Positions 1-9,328 of a stretch of DNA of 64,000 nucleotides are shown piece after piece. Location of the stretch: NCBI GenBank assembly GCA_020850715.1, contig JADZED010000001.1:40354-104353 (forward strand), written 5' to 3'. Under the pieces are notes generated by a model. That model made no database searches and was not told the DNA's origin. It saw nothing but the letters and a program-made list of their open reading frames with translations. Source of the stretch: Acidobacteriota bacterium (GTDB lineage Bacteria; Acidobacteriota; Vicinamibacteria; Vicinamibacterales; CAVVIG01). Within the stretch, counting starts at the first letter, position 1. Each line of letters opens with the position of its first letter. The position numbers were made by a program, and so were the translations under genes.

Positions 1-1
1 C

Positions 2-94
2 ATCATCACGCTCGAGGAGGCGATGCCCGGCGGCAGCGGGACACGGGTTCGCTCCACGATAGAAGTTCTCAACATTCGGCTGGATCGGAGGTGA
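2..94 (+). CDS. C-terminal end of an unidentified protein (partial)
   Basis: An open frame enters from the left edge and stops with TGA just before the next start codon, leaving a 3-base gap. About 30 residues are visible, ending in a pattern of alternating hydrophobic and charged residues (IEVLNIRLDRR). Too little is present to name a family. The tight spacing to the hydrolase downstream suggests co-transcription. The purine-rich GGATCGGAGG at its end would serve as ribosome binding site for the next gene. Confidence 0.5.
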   Translation: MITLEEAMPGGSGTRVRSTIEVLNIRLDRR

Positions 95-97
95 CCC

Positions 98-1264
98 ATG
101 AAGCGAACGGCGTCAGCTCTCGTCATCTGGATTTCCCTCGCTGGTCCGCCGGCCGCCAGCGCCCAGGACACGGCCGTGGTGTTCCTCCACGGCTTCAGCG
201 GTGACGCGGGCACGTGGGAAGCGGCAGCCGAGCGGTTGCAGGCGCGTGCGACGATCGTTCCGTTTCGGCCGGCAGTCGACTGGAAAGAGGGCTTCGAGAC
301 GCAGGCGCGTGAGCTCCAGCAGTCGCCGGCCGGCCTGCTGCCCGCCTCCGCCATCGCCGTCAGCCACAGCAACGGGGGCCTGCTCGCCCGCGAATGGAGC
401 CGCACACGGCCTCTTGCCGGCATCGTGACGATCGGCACGCCGCATCAGGGTGCGCCGATCGTGACCAACTTCGGCAAGTACGTCAGGTTCAACGGTGATG
501 GTCACCTCGCCATCGCCGCGGTCTTCGACGCCGTCAACGATCCCTGGACGTGCTGCACGTGGCAATGGATCGTCGGCCAGATCACCGATGCCGTGTTCCT
601 GGCGGGGTGGTTGACCAACGCCGGGTTTGCGAAAACCGCGATCGCGCTCGGTCTCGACCGCACACTCCCCGTGCTCGCGCAAATGGATCCGCTGCGTCCA
701 GAGTACCTGGAGCAGCTCAATAGCGACGCGAACCTCGCCCGTGAAGCATTCGATGTTCCGGCGCGCGTGGGCGTCACTTCGATTGCACACAATTTCTATT
801 GGGGTGGTCCAATCCGTGCAGCCTGGCCCGACCGCGGTGATACATATGCCCGCTATCGCGATGCCGGCGTGATGGCCCTCGACATTGGAGCTGCCGCGAT
901 CGTGATGACCGCCGATCTCGAGGACTCGGCGGCCTTCAACCTGGCGAATCGGATGGGCCGGGCGGCGGCGTTCCTCGGCGCGATGGACGACTGGTGGTGC
1001 CGTTCGGTCTCATGGCCGGGCGGCGCTCAGTGCTGGTACAACGATACCGTGGTGCCCGTCTGGTCCCAGGACTACGGCCGGCTCGGCGCGGCGTCGATCG
1101 TGATCTACGGACCCGCGCACGTGCAGGAAGCGGGACGCGACCGAGCCGCGGTCGAGGAGGTCGTCTCGGATCCTGCGGACATTCTCGCCGCAGACGTCAG
1201 CCAGGTGCTCGACGATGTGCTGTTCGACGTGCTGACGAGGATGATGCATGTGCCGCCGCGGTAG
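98..1264 (+). CDS. secreted alpha/beta hydrolase (lipase/PGAP1-like)
   Basis: 388 residues with a signal peptide (cleavage likely after about residue 22, near ASAQ). The alpha/beta-hydrolase landmarks are an oxyanion-hole segment FLHGFSGDAGTW (about 29-40) and a nucleophile elbow SHSNGG with Ser91, followed by TIGTPHQGAP, typical of lipases and PGAP1-like esterases. The first Gly of the usual GxSxG is replaced by Ser. It probably acts on an ester substrate outside the cytoplasm; the substrate cannot be told. The start follows GGAGG by a proper distance. Its end overlaps the propeller gene by 17 bases, so the two are translationally coupled. Confidence 0.8.
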   Translation: MKRTASALVIWISLAGPPAASAQDTAVVFLHGFSGDAGTWEAAAERLQARATIVPFRPAVDWKEGFETQARELQQSPAGLLPASAIAVSHSNGGLLAREWSRTRPLAGIVTIGTPHQGAPIVTNFGKYVRFNGDGHLAIAAVFDAVNDPWTCCTWQWIVGQITDAVFLAGWLTNAGFAKTAIALGLDRTLPVLAQMDPLRPEYLEQLNSDANLAREAFDVPARVGVTSIAHNFYWGGPIRAAWPDRGDTYARYRDAGVMALDIGAAAIVMTADLEDSAAFNLANRMGRAAAFLGAMDDWWCRSVSWPGGAQCWYNDTVVPVWSQDYGRLGAASIVIYGPAHVQEAGRDRAAVEEVVSDPADILAADVSQVLDDVLFDVLTRMMHVPPR

Positions 1265-2360
1265 CGCGGGAAGAATTGCGGGGCTGCTGCTGGCCACGAC
1301 GGCGATGGCGGCCTCATCGGGCGCCTGGCGATCGAGCGATCCCGGGCACCTGCGGTGGCGCGTCGAAGTCGCCGGAACCGGAATTCCGGCCGCGAACGAC
1401 CGCACGGCGTACTTCTTCACGCGGCATCACGAGGTGATCGCGGTCGACATTCTCGATGGTGGCACGCTGTGGCGCTCCGCGCTGCCATCCTCGGACGCGT
1501 TGCAGAGTTCGGCCCTTCGACTGGGTGGCGGGGTTCTCGTGGCTGGCGATGGGGATCTGTTCGGGCTGGACCCGTCGAGCGGGAAGCTCTTGTGGCGATT
1601 CGCACCGGCGGATGGCTATGGCGCAGGGTTGTACGTAGGCGTCCTGCAAGACGGCGCCGCGTTCACCGGTTCGCCAGCCGGACGCCTGTACGGCGTCGAG
1701 TTGGCGAGTGGACGCTTGCGATGGTCGACCCTCGTCGGCACGGATACGACCGTGTTCGAGCCCGCAGGGAACGCCCATGCGCTCTTCGCCGCCTACACCA
1801 GATTCCTGACGCGCGAGAGCGGAGTCGTGAGCGTGGCGCTCGACACGGGGCGCGTGCGATGGCAGCACCCGCTGTCCTGCGGCGACACCTGCGGCGCCTT
1901 CGCCGGCGGGCTGGCGGTTGCAGGCGACCTGGTCCTGGCGGCCTCGGGCGACGGCGCGCTCCACGCGTTGTCGGCGACCGACGGCGCCGTGCGCTGGTCG
2001 ACGCCGGCGCGCAGTCCCGGTACCGCCCCTGCGCCCGATTACCGGGCGCTTGCCGTCGTGGGGCGGAGGCTCGTTGCCGGCTCGCTCACGGGCGAAGTCG
2101 CCGCCTACAGCTTCGATGAGCCCCGCGAGCTGTGGCGCTACCCAGGCCGACGCGGATCGACCGGCTTCACGCTTGCCGTCGGCGACGACACGATCTACGT
2201 ACCGTTCCTCTCTGGCGATCTCGTGGCGCTCAATGCAGACACCGGCGCGGAACGGTGGGCTGTCGGTCGCGACGTCGGCCGGTTCCGGTCTGCCCCGTTC
2301 GTCGCGCCGGAGGTCGTGCTCGCGGCCGGAGCGTCGGGCCTGTTCGCCTTCAGCAAGTGA
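1248..2360 (+). CDS. PQQ-like beta-propeller repeat protein, exported
   Basis: 370 residues with an N-terminal hydrophobic export segment (about 10-25). Six or more blades are marked by recurring Gly-x-x-x-W-x motifs such as GKLLWRF, GRLRWST, GRVRWQH, GAVRWST and GAERWAV. This is the beta-propeller of BamB and quinoprotein-like proteins. I see no quinoprotein dehydrogenase signature, so a scaffold or binding role is more likely than an enzyme. It overlaps the upstream lipase-like gene and is followed after 8 bases by a small lipoprotein gene, suggesting a three-gene operon. A later ATG at 1304 is an alternative start. Confidence 0.75.
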   Translation: MCRRGSAGRIAGLLLATTAMAASSGAWRSSDPGHLRWRVEVAGTGIPAANDRTAYFFTRHHEVIAVDILDGGTLWRSALPSSDALQSSALRLGGGVLVAGDGDLFGLDPSSGKLLWRFAPADGYGAGLYVGVLQDGAAFTGSPAGRLYGVELASGRLRWSTLVGTDTTVFEPAGNAHALFAAYTRFLTRESGVVSVALDTGRVRWQHPLSCGDTCGAFAGGLAVAGDLVLAASGDGALHALSATDGAVRWSTPARSPGTAPAPDYRALAVVGRRLVAGSLTGEVAAYSFDEPRELWRYPGRRGSTGFTLAVGDDTIYVPFLSGDLVALNADTGAERWAVGRDVGRFRSAPFVAPEVVLAAGASGLFAFSK

Positions 2361-2368
2361 GGTGCACG

Positions 2369-2821
2369 ATGAACGCTCGTTCCGTCGTCAGCGCTTGCGC
2401 CCGTCGAACGTGCGCAACGGCCGGCCTCGCCCTGCTGTGCGCCGCCGCGACAGTCGCGTGCGGCGGCGGCGCGCCGGTCCCGTCCGACGTCGAGCCCTTT
2501 GCAGGAACCTGGCGGGGACCCCTCGAGGACATCCAGTCGAGCCTGGGAGTGATGGAGATCCATCTGGCCGAGAGATCAGGCTCGCTGCAGGGTACGTGGT
2601 CGGTCGCCCTGGCGGGCGGTGGCACGCTGTCAGGCGAGATTGCCGAAGAAGGGGCTGGCGGCATCCCGGCGACGCGACAGTTCCGCGGCGGTTGCACGAG
2701 CGGCCGCAACGGCTTCGTGTGGCTGCGTATTTCCGGCGAGACGTTGGGCGTCCAGTTCTTGTTCATGGATTGTCAGGGCCTCAGCTACGGCGCGGGCAGG
2801 CTCAACCGCATCTCATTCTGA
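2369..2821 (+). CDS. small putative lipoprotein, unknown function
   Basis: 150 residues. The N-terminus has Arg residues, a hydrophobic stretch (LALLCAAATVAC) and a Cys followed by Gly residues, which resembles a loose lipobox with Cys about residue 28. The mature part is short, beta-rich and has FAGTWRGPL and GSLQGTWSV motifs like those of small lipocalin-type or repeat lipoproteins. The frame is open further upstream, but this ATG lies just after the propeller stop and is the only start giving a signal peptide. No family recognised. Confidence 0.65.
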   Translation: MNARSVVSACARRTCATAGLALLCAAATVACGGGAPVPSDVEPFAGTWRGPLEDIQSSLGVMEIHLAERSGSLQGTWSVALAGGGTLSGEIAEEGAGGIPATRQFRGGCTSGRNGFVWLRISGETLGVQFLFMDCQGLSYGAGRLNRISF

Positions 2822-2831
2822 ACCCCGGGGG

Positions 2832-5546
2832 CTACCGGCCGATCCAGTACGCGACCTTCACGAGAAACACATCATCGCCAGGCGCCTTGAACAGAACCTT
2901 GGCGTCTCGGCCGAGGGCGAACGTACCGGGGTTGGACTTGTCTTCCTGCTCCCGCGTCCACACGAGGTAGAGCGTCGAGCCAGGCTTCAACTCCCACCGG
3001 TAGACCGCGCTCAAGCGCAGCGATTTCAGGCTGAAGTCCGGATTGTCGAACACGAAGCCCGGCGCCTCGCCCGCATCGTCAGGGTCGGCCGTGTACCGGC
3101 CCGCGGCCGCGTCGTAGACGAGCGAACGGCCTGGCGCGGCAAACTCGACGAAGTCGTACGTGCGTGGCTGCGCGACTTCCTTGAAGTGGGTGTACCTGCC
3201 GCTCGCGATCAGCGGCTGTGCGAAGATCTGCAGCGCCTGCTTCCCCGAGAAGGTCACGTTCACGCGCGTCGTGAGCGTGAGCTGAGTCTGATCGATTTCG
3301 CCGAACACGTAGCGGTGCCCGTAGGTGTCCACCGCCGTCGCATCATCGATCTCATCGATGTACTGCGCCACCGAGTAGGCGCCGTTGTACTGCGGACCGG
3401 TCGAGATGTACAGCTTCGAGGAGGGCTTCAGCGTGATGGTCGTCCCCCAGTTCGCCGTCCAGCTGCCCGCTCGTGCGCGGCTGCCGTTCGCGAACAGGTT
3501 CAGCGACACCGGCCGCCGCTGATCGCTGCCGAGGTCGCCGTTGGCGGCGAACCGCTCCGGGCTGATCGTCGACGGTCCGCCGCGTGTCAGGCGGTCGTCC
3601 ATCGTCTGGCGCGAGACGCTGCCGCCGCCCCCCGCCTGCCAGTAGTTGAGAAATGTGAAGGACACTCTGCCAGTCACGGCGTCGTACTGGAGCTCGCGAT
3701 TGAAGTTCCAGGCGTACGCCTTGGCAATCCACCACGATCGGCTGCGCACGATCCGGCCGGGCGTCACATTGCGGTTGAACCAGACGATGTGAGCGCCGGC
3801 GCGGTCGCCCGTGCCGTGAAACCCCAGGTCGTTGGATTCGAAGCCGGGGCTCACGCCCCAGAGTGCAACGTTGATCGTGCGCAGGCCGGCGTTCTTGTTC
3901 AGGTTGATGCGCCCCGCGAAGCCGGAGAGCGAGGTGCGGCGTTCGTCGAGCGAGACCTGCGGCGCGTCGGGGCGCTGGAAGTACCGCGCCGATGCCTTCT
4001 GCGCTCTGGCGATCGCGGCGGCGGACCCGCGCAGGTGGCTGATCGAGAACTTGCCGGTCGCGACCCAGTCCTGCCGATCGTCGAGGTACCAGTACGCGTC
4101 CCCGCCCGCGACGTACGCCTGTCGTGTCAGCGTCTCGATGAGCGCCGCCGACGTCAGCCGGCGGGTGACGCTCGTGAACAGCATGCCGGCGCCGCCGCGC
4201 CGCCCGATGTCTCGCTGGATGCGGGCCACGGTGAAGTTCGTGAGCGGCTCCACCTCCTCGCGTCCGCGCACCCCGCCCGTCATGGTGCCGGCGGTCTCGC
4301 GATCGGTCATCGCCTCGAGCAAGCCGACGCTCCAGCCGCGCGCGGTCTTGCCCGTCAGCTTCGCTGCCGCAAGAATCGTGGCCGCCGCCGGCGCGTCTTC
4401 GTAGTCGGCATCCGCGCTCAGGTGCGGTGCGCGCCCGATGCGCCTGGAGTAGAAGATCTGCGGATCGGAGGCATTGAACCCCCAGAAGCTGTTCGCCCCG
4501 CCCTGGCCGAAGCTGCCGAATACCTGCGAGCCTTCGAGGAAGAACGGCCGCTTCTCTTCGAAGAACGTCTCGAAGGCCGAGAGGTTGACGACCGCCGGAT
4601 CGACCTCTACCTGCCCGAAGTCGGGATTGAAGGTGGCGTTCAGGGTGAGAGCGCTCGTGAGACCGTACTTCAGATCGAGTCCGCCGGAGGCGAACATCCG
4701 GGATCCGTCGTTGAACGGGTCGCCGCCGTCCTCCGGCGCAATGAGCTCGCTGCGGGCCGCCGTGTAGGGCCGCAGCTCGAGGTGCCGCTTCGGTGCGATG
4801 CCGTCGACGCCGCTGAGGTGCGCCATGCGCGAGGCGACGCCGCTCTCGCTCTTTCTCACCAGCTCGAGCCAGTCGGTCTCGTTCTTCCGGCGGATGAAGC
4901 GCTCGACGTTCATCCCCCAGGTCTGGCGCGGCGCTGCGGTGAAGCGCAGCTGCGAGAGCGGAATGCGCACTTCCGCACACCAGCCTTGCGCATCGACGGA
5001 CGCGCCAGAGTCCCACACGGCATCCCACGTCCCGTCGGTCCACGAGTCGTTGTAGAGCACCTGATCACGCTGCACGCCTGAGGCGCTCACGCTGAACACG
5101 AAGCCGGTCTGATGATCGTGCATCGGATCGAGATAGATGCTGATGCGATCGGCGTCTGGCTCCTCGTCGCGCTTCGACAGCCGCGTCGACACTCGCGCGG
5201 GATCGTCGTCGAACATGCGCACGGCGATGTACAGCGAATCGTCGTCGTACAACACCCGGACTTCGGTGTTCGCGGTCGCGGGCTGTCCTTCGTCGGGATC
5301 CTGCTGAGTGAAGCCGGAGAGCGGCACCGCCATCGCCCACTGCTCGTCGGTGAGCCGGCCGTCGATGACCGGCGGCGCCGCAGCGCGTGCGGCGGACAGG
5401 GACGCGCGGGGCTCGTGGCCCGCGGCGAGCGGCTGCGGTGCTCCAGGGCTGGCTGCCAGCACCGCGCCAAGCGTCCAGCCGGCGACGCATCCGCGATGTC
5501 GCGCGATCGGCATGATTGGTGACTTGGACGAGTGCCGCCGCGCCAT
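2832..5546 (-). CDS. CBM9-like / DUF5916 outer-membrane protein
   Basis: 904 residues. After an export segment the N-terminal third contains VIDGRLTDEQW and DDSLYIAVRMFDDDP, the signature of the carbohydrate-binding family 9-like domain that opens DUF5916 proteins. The rest alternates short beta strands with aromatic girdles and ends in a hydrophobic strand, consistent with an outer-membrane beta-barrel. DUF5916 proteins are common in Acidobacteriota and Bacteroidota; their function is unproven. It converges on the lipoprotein gene with only 10 bases between the stops. A second start about 11 residues in is possible. Confidence 0.85.
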   Translation of the reverse strand: MARRHSSKSPIMPIARHRGCVAGWTLGAVLAASPGAPQPLAAGHEPRASLSAARAAAPPVIDGRLTDEQWAMAVPLSGFTQQDPDEGQPATANTEVRVLYDDDSLYIAVRMFDDDPARVSTRLSKRDEEPDADRISIYLDPMHDHQTGFVFSVSASGVQRDQVLYNDSWTDGTWDAVWDSGASVDAQGWCAEVRIPLSQLRFTAAPRQTWGMNVERFIRRKNETDWLELVRKSESGVASRMAHLSGVDGIAPKRHLELRPYTAARSELIAPEDGGDPFNDGSRMFASGGLDLKYGLTSALTLNATFNPDFGQVEVDPAVVNLSAFETFFEEKRPFFLEGSQVFGSFGQGGANSFWGFNASDPQIFYSRRIGRAPHLSADADYEDAPAAATILAAAKLTGKTARGWSVGLLEAMTDRETAGTMTGGVRGREEVEPLTNFTVARIQRDIGRRGGAGMLFTSVTRRLTSAALIETLTRQAYVAGGDAYWYLDDRQDWVATGKFSISHLRGSAAAIARAQKASARYFQRPDAPQVSLDERRTSLSGFAGRINLNKNAGLRTINVALWGVSPGFESNDLGFHGTGDRAGAHIVWFNRNVTPGRIVRSRSWWIAKAYAWNFNRELQYDAVTGRVSFTFLNYWQAGGGGSVSRQTMDDRLTRGGPSTISPERFAANGDLGSDQRRPVSLNLFANGSRARAGSWTANWGTTITLKPSSKLYISTGPQYNGAYSVAQYIDEIDDATAVDTYGHRYVFGEIDQTQLTLTTRVNVTFSGKQALQIFAQPLIASGRYTHFKEVAQPRTYDFVEFAAPGRSLVYDAAAGRYTADPDDAGEAPGFVFDNPDFSLKSLRLSAVYRWELKPGSTLYLVWTREQEDKSNPGTFALGRDAKVLFKAPGDDVFLVKVAYWIGR

Positions 5547-5630
5547 GGTTGGCTGGACCCGTCGGTGCGGGGCGCGGAGCGGGATCGGCCGGGTGGACGC
5601 GTCGGATCGGGAAGGGACTGGATAGAAGCG

Positions 5631-6047
5631 TCAGTGCGCGGCGAAACGCTTCACGCGATCACGCACGTGCGGGCCGACGCGCATCAGACCTCTGATCTGA
5701 TACCAGAGCACCTCCGGCGAGCAGGGCTTCTCCAGGCAGGCATCGGCGCCGAGCCGGAGCACCTCGTCGCGCACGTCGGGCACCGCGGACACGACCACCA
5801 CAGGGATGTCCATCGTCCAGCTCGACGCGCGCAACCGTGACAGCGCCGTCCAGCCGTCGACGCGCGGCATGGCGAGGTCGAGCACGATGAGGTCCGGCCT
5901 CAGGTCTATGGCCTCATCGATACCCGAGCGGCCATCCGCTGCCTCGAACACGGTGCATCCTTTCGACGCCAGGTAGAGCGCGCACATGCGGCGGGCATCG
6001 AGATCGTCTTCGACGACGAGTACGACGAACGGATCGTTGCCAGGCAC
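5631..6047 (-). CDS. single-domain response regulator
   Basis: 138 residues from a GTG start. The receiver domain is complete: acidic pocket VVEDD near residues 11-15, phospho-acceptor Asp57 in LIVLDLAMP, and the Lys of LEKPCSP near the end. There is no output domain. The frame is open upstream to 6182, but that would overlap the amidohydrolase and add Pro/Arg-rich sequence, so I chose GTG at 6047; the ribosome binding site is weak. No kinase gene is adjacent. Confidence 0.75.
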   Translation of the reverse strand: MPGNDPFVVLVVEDDLDARRMCALYLASKGCTVFEAADGRSGIDEAIDLRPDLIVLDLAMPRVDGWTALSRLRASSWTMDIPVVVVSAVPDVRDEVLRLGADACLEKPCSPEVLWYQIRGLMRVGPHVRDRVKRFAAH

Positions 6048-6144
6048 GGCTGCTGATGCGGGGGCAGAGCAAGATCGCTGCCGGACAGCGACAGAAGGGC
6101 GGGGGCCCGGGCCGGCGAATCCGGGCCCCAAGGAAGCGGTCGAG

Positions 6145-7725
6145 CTACCGTGCGCCTGTGGGCGGCGCCGGCGGGTAGGCAACGCCCAACTGCTCGAGGT
6201 AGGTCTTCGGAGAGTCGGGGTCGTAGTAGTACTTCTGCAGCTGCGGACGGTATTTCTCCATCAGCTCGGTGTTCAGGTAGGTCGGAGGGGTCGCGCCGGC
6301 CGGCACGACCGACTTCCACGTCACGCCTTCCATCTGCCTGGCAAAGTCGGCCTTGATCGCCTGCAGGTTCGACGGGACGGCGAACAGATCGACCAGCGTG
6401 CCGGCGAGCGCCTTCGCGCCGACCACGATGCCCTTGTGGGCGACGGGCGTGGCCGGAACGATCGCGGACGTCCAGTGATGGCCGGTGCCCCCGGAGACCT
6501 GCGATGGGAACGACAGACGCGCCATCGGCACCTGCCACGTCACGTCGCCCGCGTCATTGGACGACGAGCCCTGGCTGTCGCCGCGGATGGGCGTCGGCTT
6601 GGTGGCGAGACCGGTCGGCTTCGCGCCCATCGCCTGCTGGAACTCCTGCGCGAAGGTCTTGTCGGCCGGCGACCATTCCGGCATCCCGACGTCCTGGATG
6701 TTCCTGTCGAGCACCTGCGCCAGCGCCTTGTTGGCGTTGTAGGGCCACGAGCCGGACAACACGCGTTCGTCGACGGTCGTGAAGCTCATGGCCGCCGCCG
6801 CTTTCGCGATCACGCGCGCCTTCTCGATCAGATCCGTCAGCTCCGCGTACGACTGGTGGCGGAAGTAGTACCAGACCTTGGCTTCCGGCGGCACGACATT
6901 CGGCTGGTTGCCGCCGAACGACGTGACGTAGTGAAAGCGCATCTCGAGCGGCAGATGTTCGCGCAGGTAGTTCATGCCGATGTTCATCAGCTCGAGGCCG
7001 TCGAGAGCGCTGTGTCCGGCCCACGGCGTGGAGCCGTGCGCCTGCTGGCCGTGGAATGTCCATTCGATCGAGGCGATGCCGAGGTTGTTCAGGCCCCAGC
7101 TCGTCCCGAACGAGTTGCCGATGTGCGCGTCGAGCATCGCGTCGACCCCCTTGAAGAGGCCGGCGTTCACCATGTACACGCGGCTCGCGAGCAGTTCCTC
7201 GGCCGGCCCGCCGTAAACGACCACGGTGCCCGGCATCTTGTACTTGGCGAGCAGGTCCTTGACGGCGATCGCGGCGCCCATGATCGTCGGCGGTCCGGCG
7301 TTGTGCCCCTCGCCGTGCCCCGGTGCGCCGGCGAGCAGTTCGTCGCGCTGCAGAACGCCCGGCCGCTGATTGGCGCCGGGCACGCAGTCGTAGTCGGCCA
7401 TCAGTCCGATGACCGGCGATCCGCTGCCTGCCGTCGCGCGGAACGCCGTCGGCATTCCGGCGACGCCGCGCTCCACCTTGAAGCCGTGCCGTTCGAGCTC
7501 GCCGGTGATGAGCTTGACCGTTTCGTACTCCTGGAATCCGACTTCGGAGTAGCTGTAGATGGCGTCGCCCAGGCGACCGAGGCGATCGCCGTTCGCGTCG
7601 ATCGCCTGGCTCGCCTCGCGCTTCAACTGCGCGGGGTCGGGCGCCTGCGCTCGCGCGCCGGCGGCGGCGAGCAGCGAGGCCAGCACCAGGCCGGCCGCGC
7701 GTGTCCATGATCGGTTGACGTGCAT
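6145..7725 (-). CDS. M20-family amidohydrolase (AbgB-like), exported
   Basis: 526 residues. An N-terminal signal peptide (AAGLVLASLLAAAGARAQ) precedes an M20 metallo-amidohydrolase fold. Metal-site signatures include GLMADYDCVPG, GHGEGHNAG and, near the C-terminus, GGTGHHW. The closest recognised relative is p-aminobenzoyl-glutamate hydrolase subunit B, although secretion suggests a scavenging role on N-acyl amino acids or dipeptides. The ATG at 7725 is preceded by GGAAGGACCT; the frame is open further upstream without export-signal character. The dienelactone hydrolase gene lies upstream in the same direction. Confidence 0.82.
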   Translation of the reverse strand: MHVNRSWTRAAGLVLASLLAAAGARAQAPDPAQLKREASQAIDANGDRLGRLGDAIYSYSEVGFQEYETVKLITGELERHGFKVERGVAGMPTAFRATAGSGSPVIGLMADYDCVPGANQRPGVLQRDELLAGAPGHGEGHNAGPPTIMGAAIAVKDLLAKYKMPGTVVVYGGPAEELLASRVYMVNAGLFKGVDAMLDAHIGNSFGTSWGLNNLGIASIEWTFHGQQAHGSTPWAGHSALDGLELMNIGMNYLREHLPLEMRFHYVTSFGGNQPNVVPPEAKVWYYFRHQSYAELTDLIEKARVIAKAAAAMSFTTVDERVLSGSWPYNANKALAQVLDRNIQDVGMPEWSPADKTFAQEFQQAMGAKPTGLATKPTPIRGDSQGSSSNDAGDVTWQVPMARLSFPSQVSGGTGHHWTSAIVPATPVAHKGIVVGAKALAGTLVDLFAVPSNLQAIKADFARQMEGVTWKSVVPAGATPPTYLNTELMEKYRPQLQKYYYDPDSPKTYLEQLGVAYPPAPPTGAR

Positions 7726-7811
7726 AGGTCCTTCCGCCTTTCGGTGTGATAGGCCGATCGCTCGGCGAGCCGGGCGCGCGGGAGCGGGCGGAGAGAGGCG
7801 AAGCGCCTGCC

Positions 7812-8735
7812 TCACGGCTCCTGGTTCCTGACGTACTTGTCGAACCAGGCGACGGTCCGCTCCCAGGCTTCGTCGGCGGCGGCCTTGTTGTAGCGCTCTG
7901 GGGTTGCATCGTTGTTGAAACCGTGCACGGCGTCCTTGTAGATGCGCCCCTCGTGCGGAACGCCCGCGGCGGTGAGCGCCTGATCGTAGGCGGGCCACGC
8001 CTCGACCAGGCGCGTGTCGAGCGCGCCGTGGTGCACCAGGACCGCCGCCTTGATCTTCGCGACGTTCTCGATCGGCGGAGCGCCGCCGTAGAACGGCACG
8101 GCGGCAGCGAGACCGGCGCCGAGCCGCACAGCCAGGTTGTTGCTGACGCCGCCGCCATAGCAGAAGCCGGTCACGCCGATCCGGCCGGTGCAGTCAGAGC
8201 GGCTCTGGAGCCACAGCGCCGCCGCGACCCAGTCCTCCATCATCTTCCCGGCGTCGACCTTGCGGAAGAGCTGCCCGCCCTGGAAATCGTCGCCGGGATA
8301 ACCGCCGATCGACGTGAGGCCATCGGGCGCGAGCGCCATGAAGTTGGCAAGCGCCAGGCGCCGGGCGATGTCCTCGATGTGCGGGTTCAATCCGCGGTTC
8401 TCGTGCACGACCAGGATGCCCGGCAGCTTCTGCGGCGTCGCCGAGCGGGTATCGGCGCTGACCGGCCGCACCAGGTAGGCGTTGATGCTGCCGTTGCCCT
8501 GCGGCGACGGGATCGCCACCTGCTGCGCCCTGATGCGCTCGTCGGTCTTCGAAATCTGCTGTGCGGCCGCGTAGTTCGGCATCAGCGCGTCGACGATCGC
8601 CGGCGCCGTGAGGCCGCCGGCGGCGAAGCGGGCGACGCCGTCGAAGAAGCTGCGGCGATCGATCTCTCCGTGGATGTACCGGGTGTAAAGCGCGACGGCG
8701 GCCGGGGGAATGTGCGGTCTGGGCTGCTGCGCCAT
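7812..8735 (-). CDS. dienelactone hydrolase family protein (YghX-like)
   Basis: 307 residues. A twin-arginine-like segment DRRSFFDGVARFAAGG (about 24-39) precedes the hydrolase domain, suggesting export. The catalytic triad of dienelactone hydrolases is visible: Cys nucleophile in GFCYGG, Asp in HHGALDTR and His in DAVHGFNND. The N-terminal extension matches the YghX-type subgroup. The natural substrate is unknown. ATG at 8735 was chosen because the further-upstream sequence is not protein-like. Confidence 0.82.
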   Translation of the reverse strand: MAQQPRPHIPPAAVALYTRYIHGEIDRRSFFDGVARFAAGGLTAPAIVDALMPNYAAAQQISKTDERIRAQQVAIPSPQGNGSINAYLVRPVSADTRSATPQKLPGILVVHENRGLNPHIEDIARRLALANFMALAPDGLTSIGGYPGDDFQGGQLFRKVDAGKMMEDWVAAALWLQSRSDCTGRIGVTGFCYGGGVSNNLAVRLGAGLAAAVPFYGGAPPIENVAKIKAAVLVHHGALDTRLVEAWPAYDQALTAAGVPHEGRIYKDAVHGFNNDATPERYNKAAADEAWERTVAWFDKYVRNQEP

Positions 8736-8899
8736 GGGGCCCCCTTCAGGGAATCGGGAATGCGCCGGCGTATGGACGTGCGAGTATCGAGCGCGCGACC
8801 GGGATCTTACGGCAAGGCCGGGCGATCCCCAAGGCCCAGCCACTCACGCCCTCAAGCCTCAGATTCCCCGATCCTCACAGGCCCCATTCCTCCCGCGGC

Positions 8900-9280
8900 T
8901 CACTTGACGGCGACCGCCACGAGCGCAAACCGGTCGGTCCCGGTGTACTTGACGCTGTGGGTCACGCCCCGGCCCACGAATTGCACGTCGCCGGCGGCGA
9001 GCCGGGTCAGCGTCGCGTCGCCGATGCGGACCTCCACCGGACCGTCCGCGACCGGCACGAGGATGACGTCGGTGGCATGGGTGTGCGGCGGCTCACCGGC
9101 GCCAGGCTCGAATTCCACGCGCGTGACCGTCACCTTCGCATCGTCCCGCAGCGTGGTGCGCGCGATGCCCGGCGTGCTCGGCCGGCCGGCTGACGCGAGC
9201 GGCAGGGTCGGGGCCTGCGCCCGCGGCGGCGAGGCAGCGCCGGCGGTCAGCAGACAGACAATCAGGGCAGTTGTCCTCAT
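8900..9280 (-). CDS. exported cupin-domain protein
   Basis: 126 residues with a short signal peptide ending near PRAQA. A single cupin barrel follows: motif 1 around EPPHTHATDVILV gives the metal-binding His pair, and motif 2 around GDVQFVGRGVTHSV gives the third His. Stand-alone exported cupins of this size usually bind a metal and may isomerise, oxidise or sense small molecules; none can be specified. The gene precedes the dienelactone hydrolase on the same strand with a 164-base gap. Confidence 0.75.
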   Translation of the reverse strand: MRTTALIVCLLTAGAASPPRAQAPTLPLASAGRPSTPGIARTTLRDDAKVTVTRVEFEPGAGEPPHTHATDVILVPVADGPVEVRIGDATLTRLAAGDVQFVGRGVTHSVKYTGTDRFALVAVAVK

Positions 9281-9328
9281 CGTTGGTGTCCTCCAGGCCG
9301 GATCGCGCCCGGCTCCTGCTCGACGCGC

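Noticed and set aside
2619..5081. An 820-codon plus-strand frame opposite the DUF5916 gene
   Set aside because: Arg/Val-rich shadow of a clear protein family on the other strand; no start with a ribosome site.
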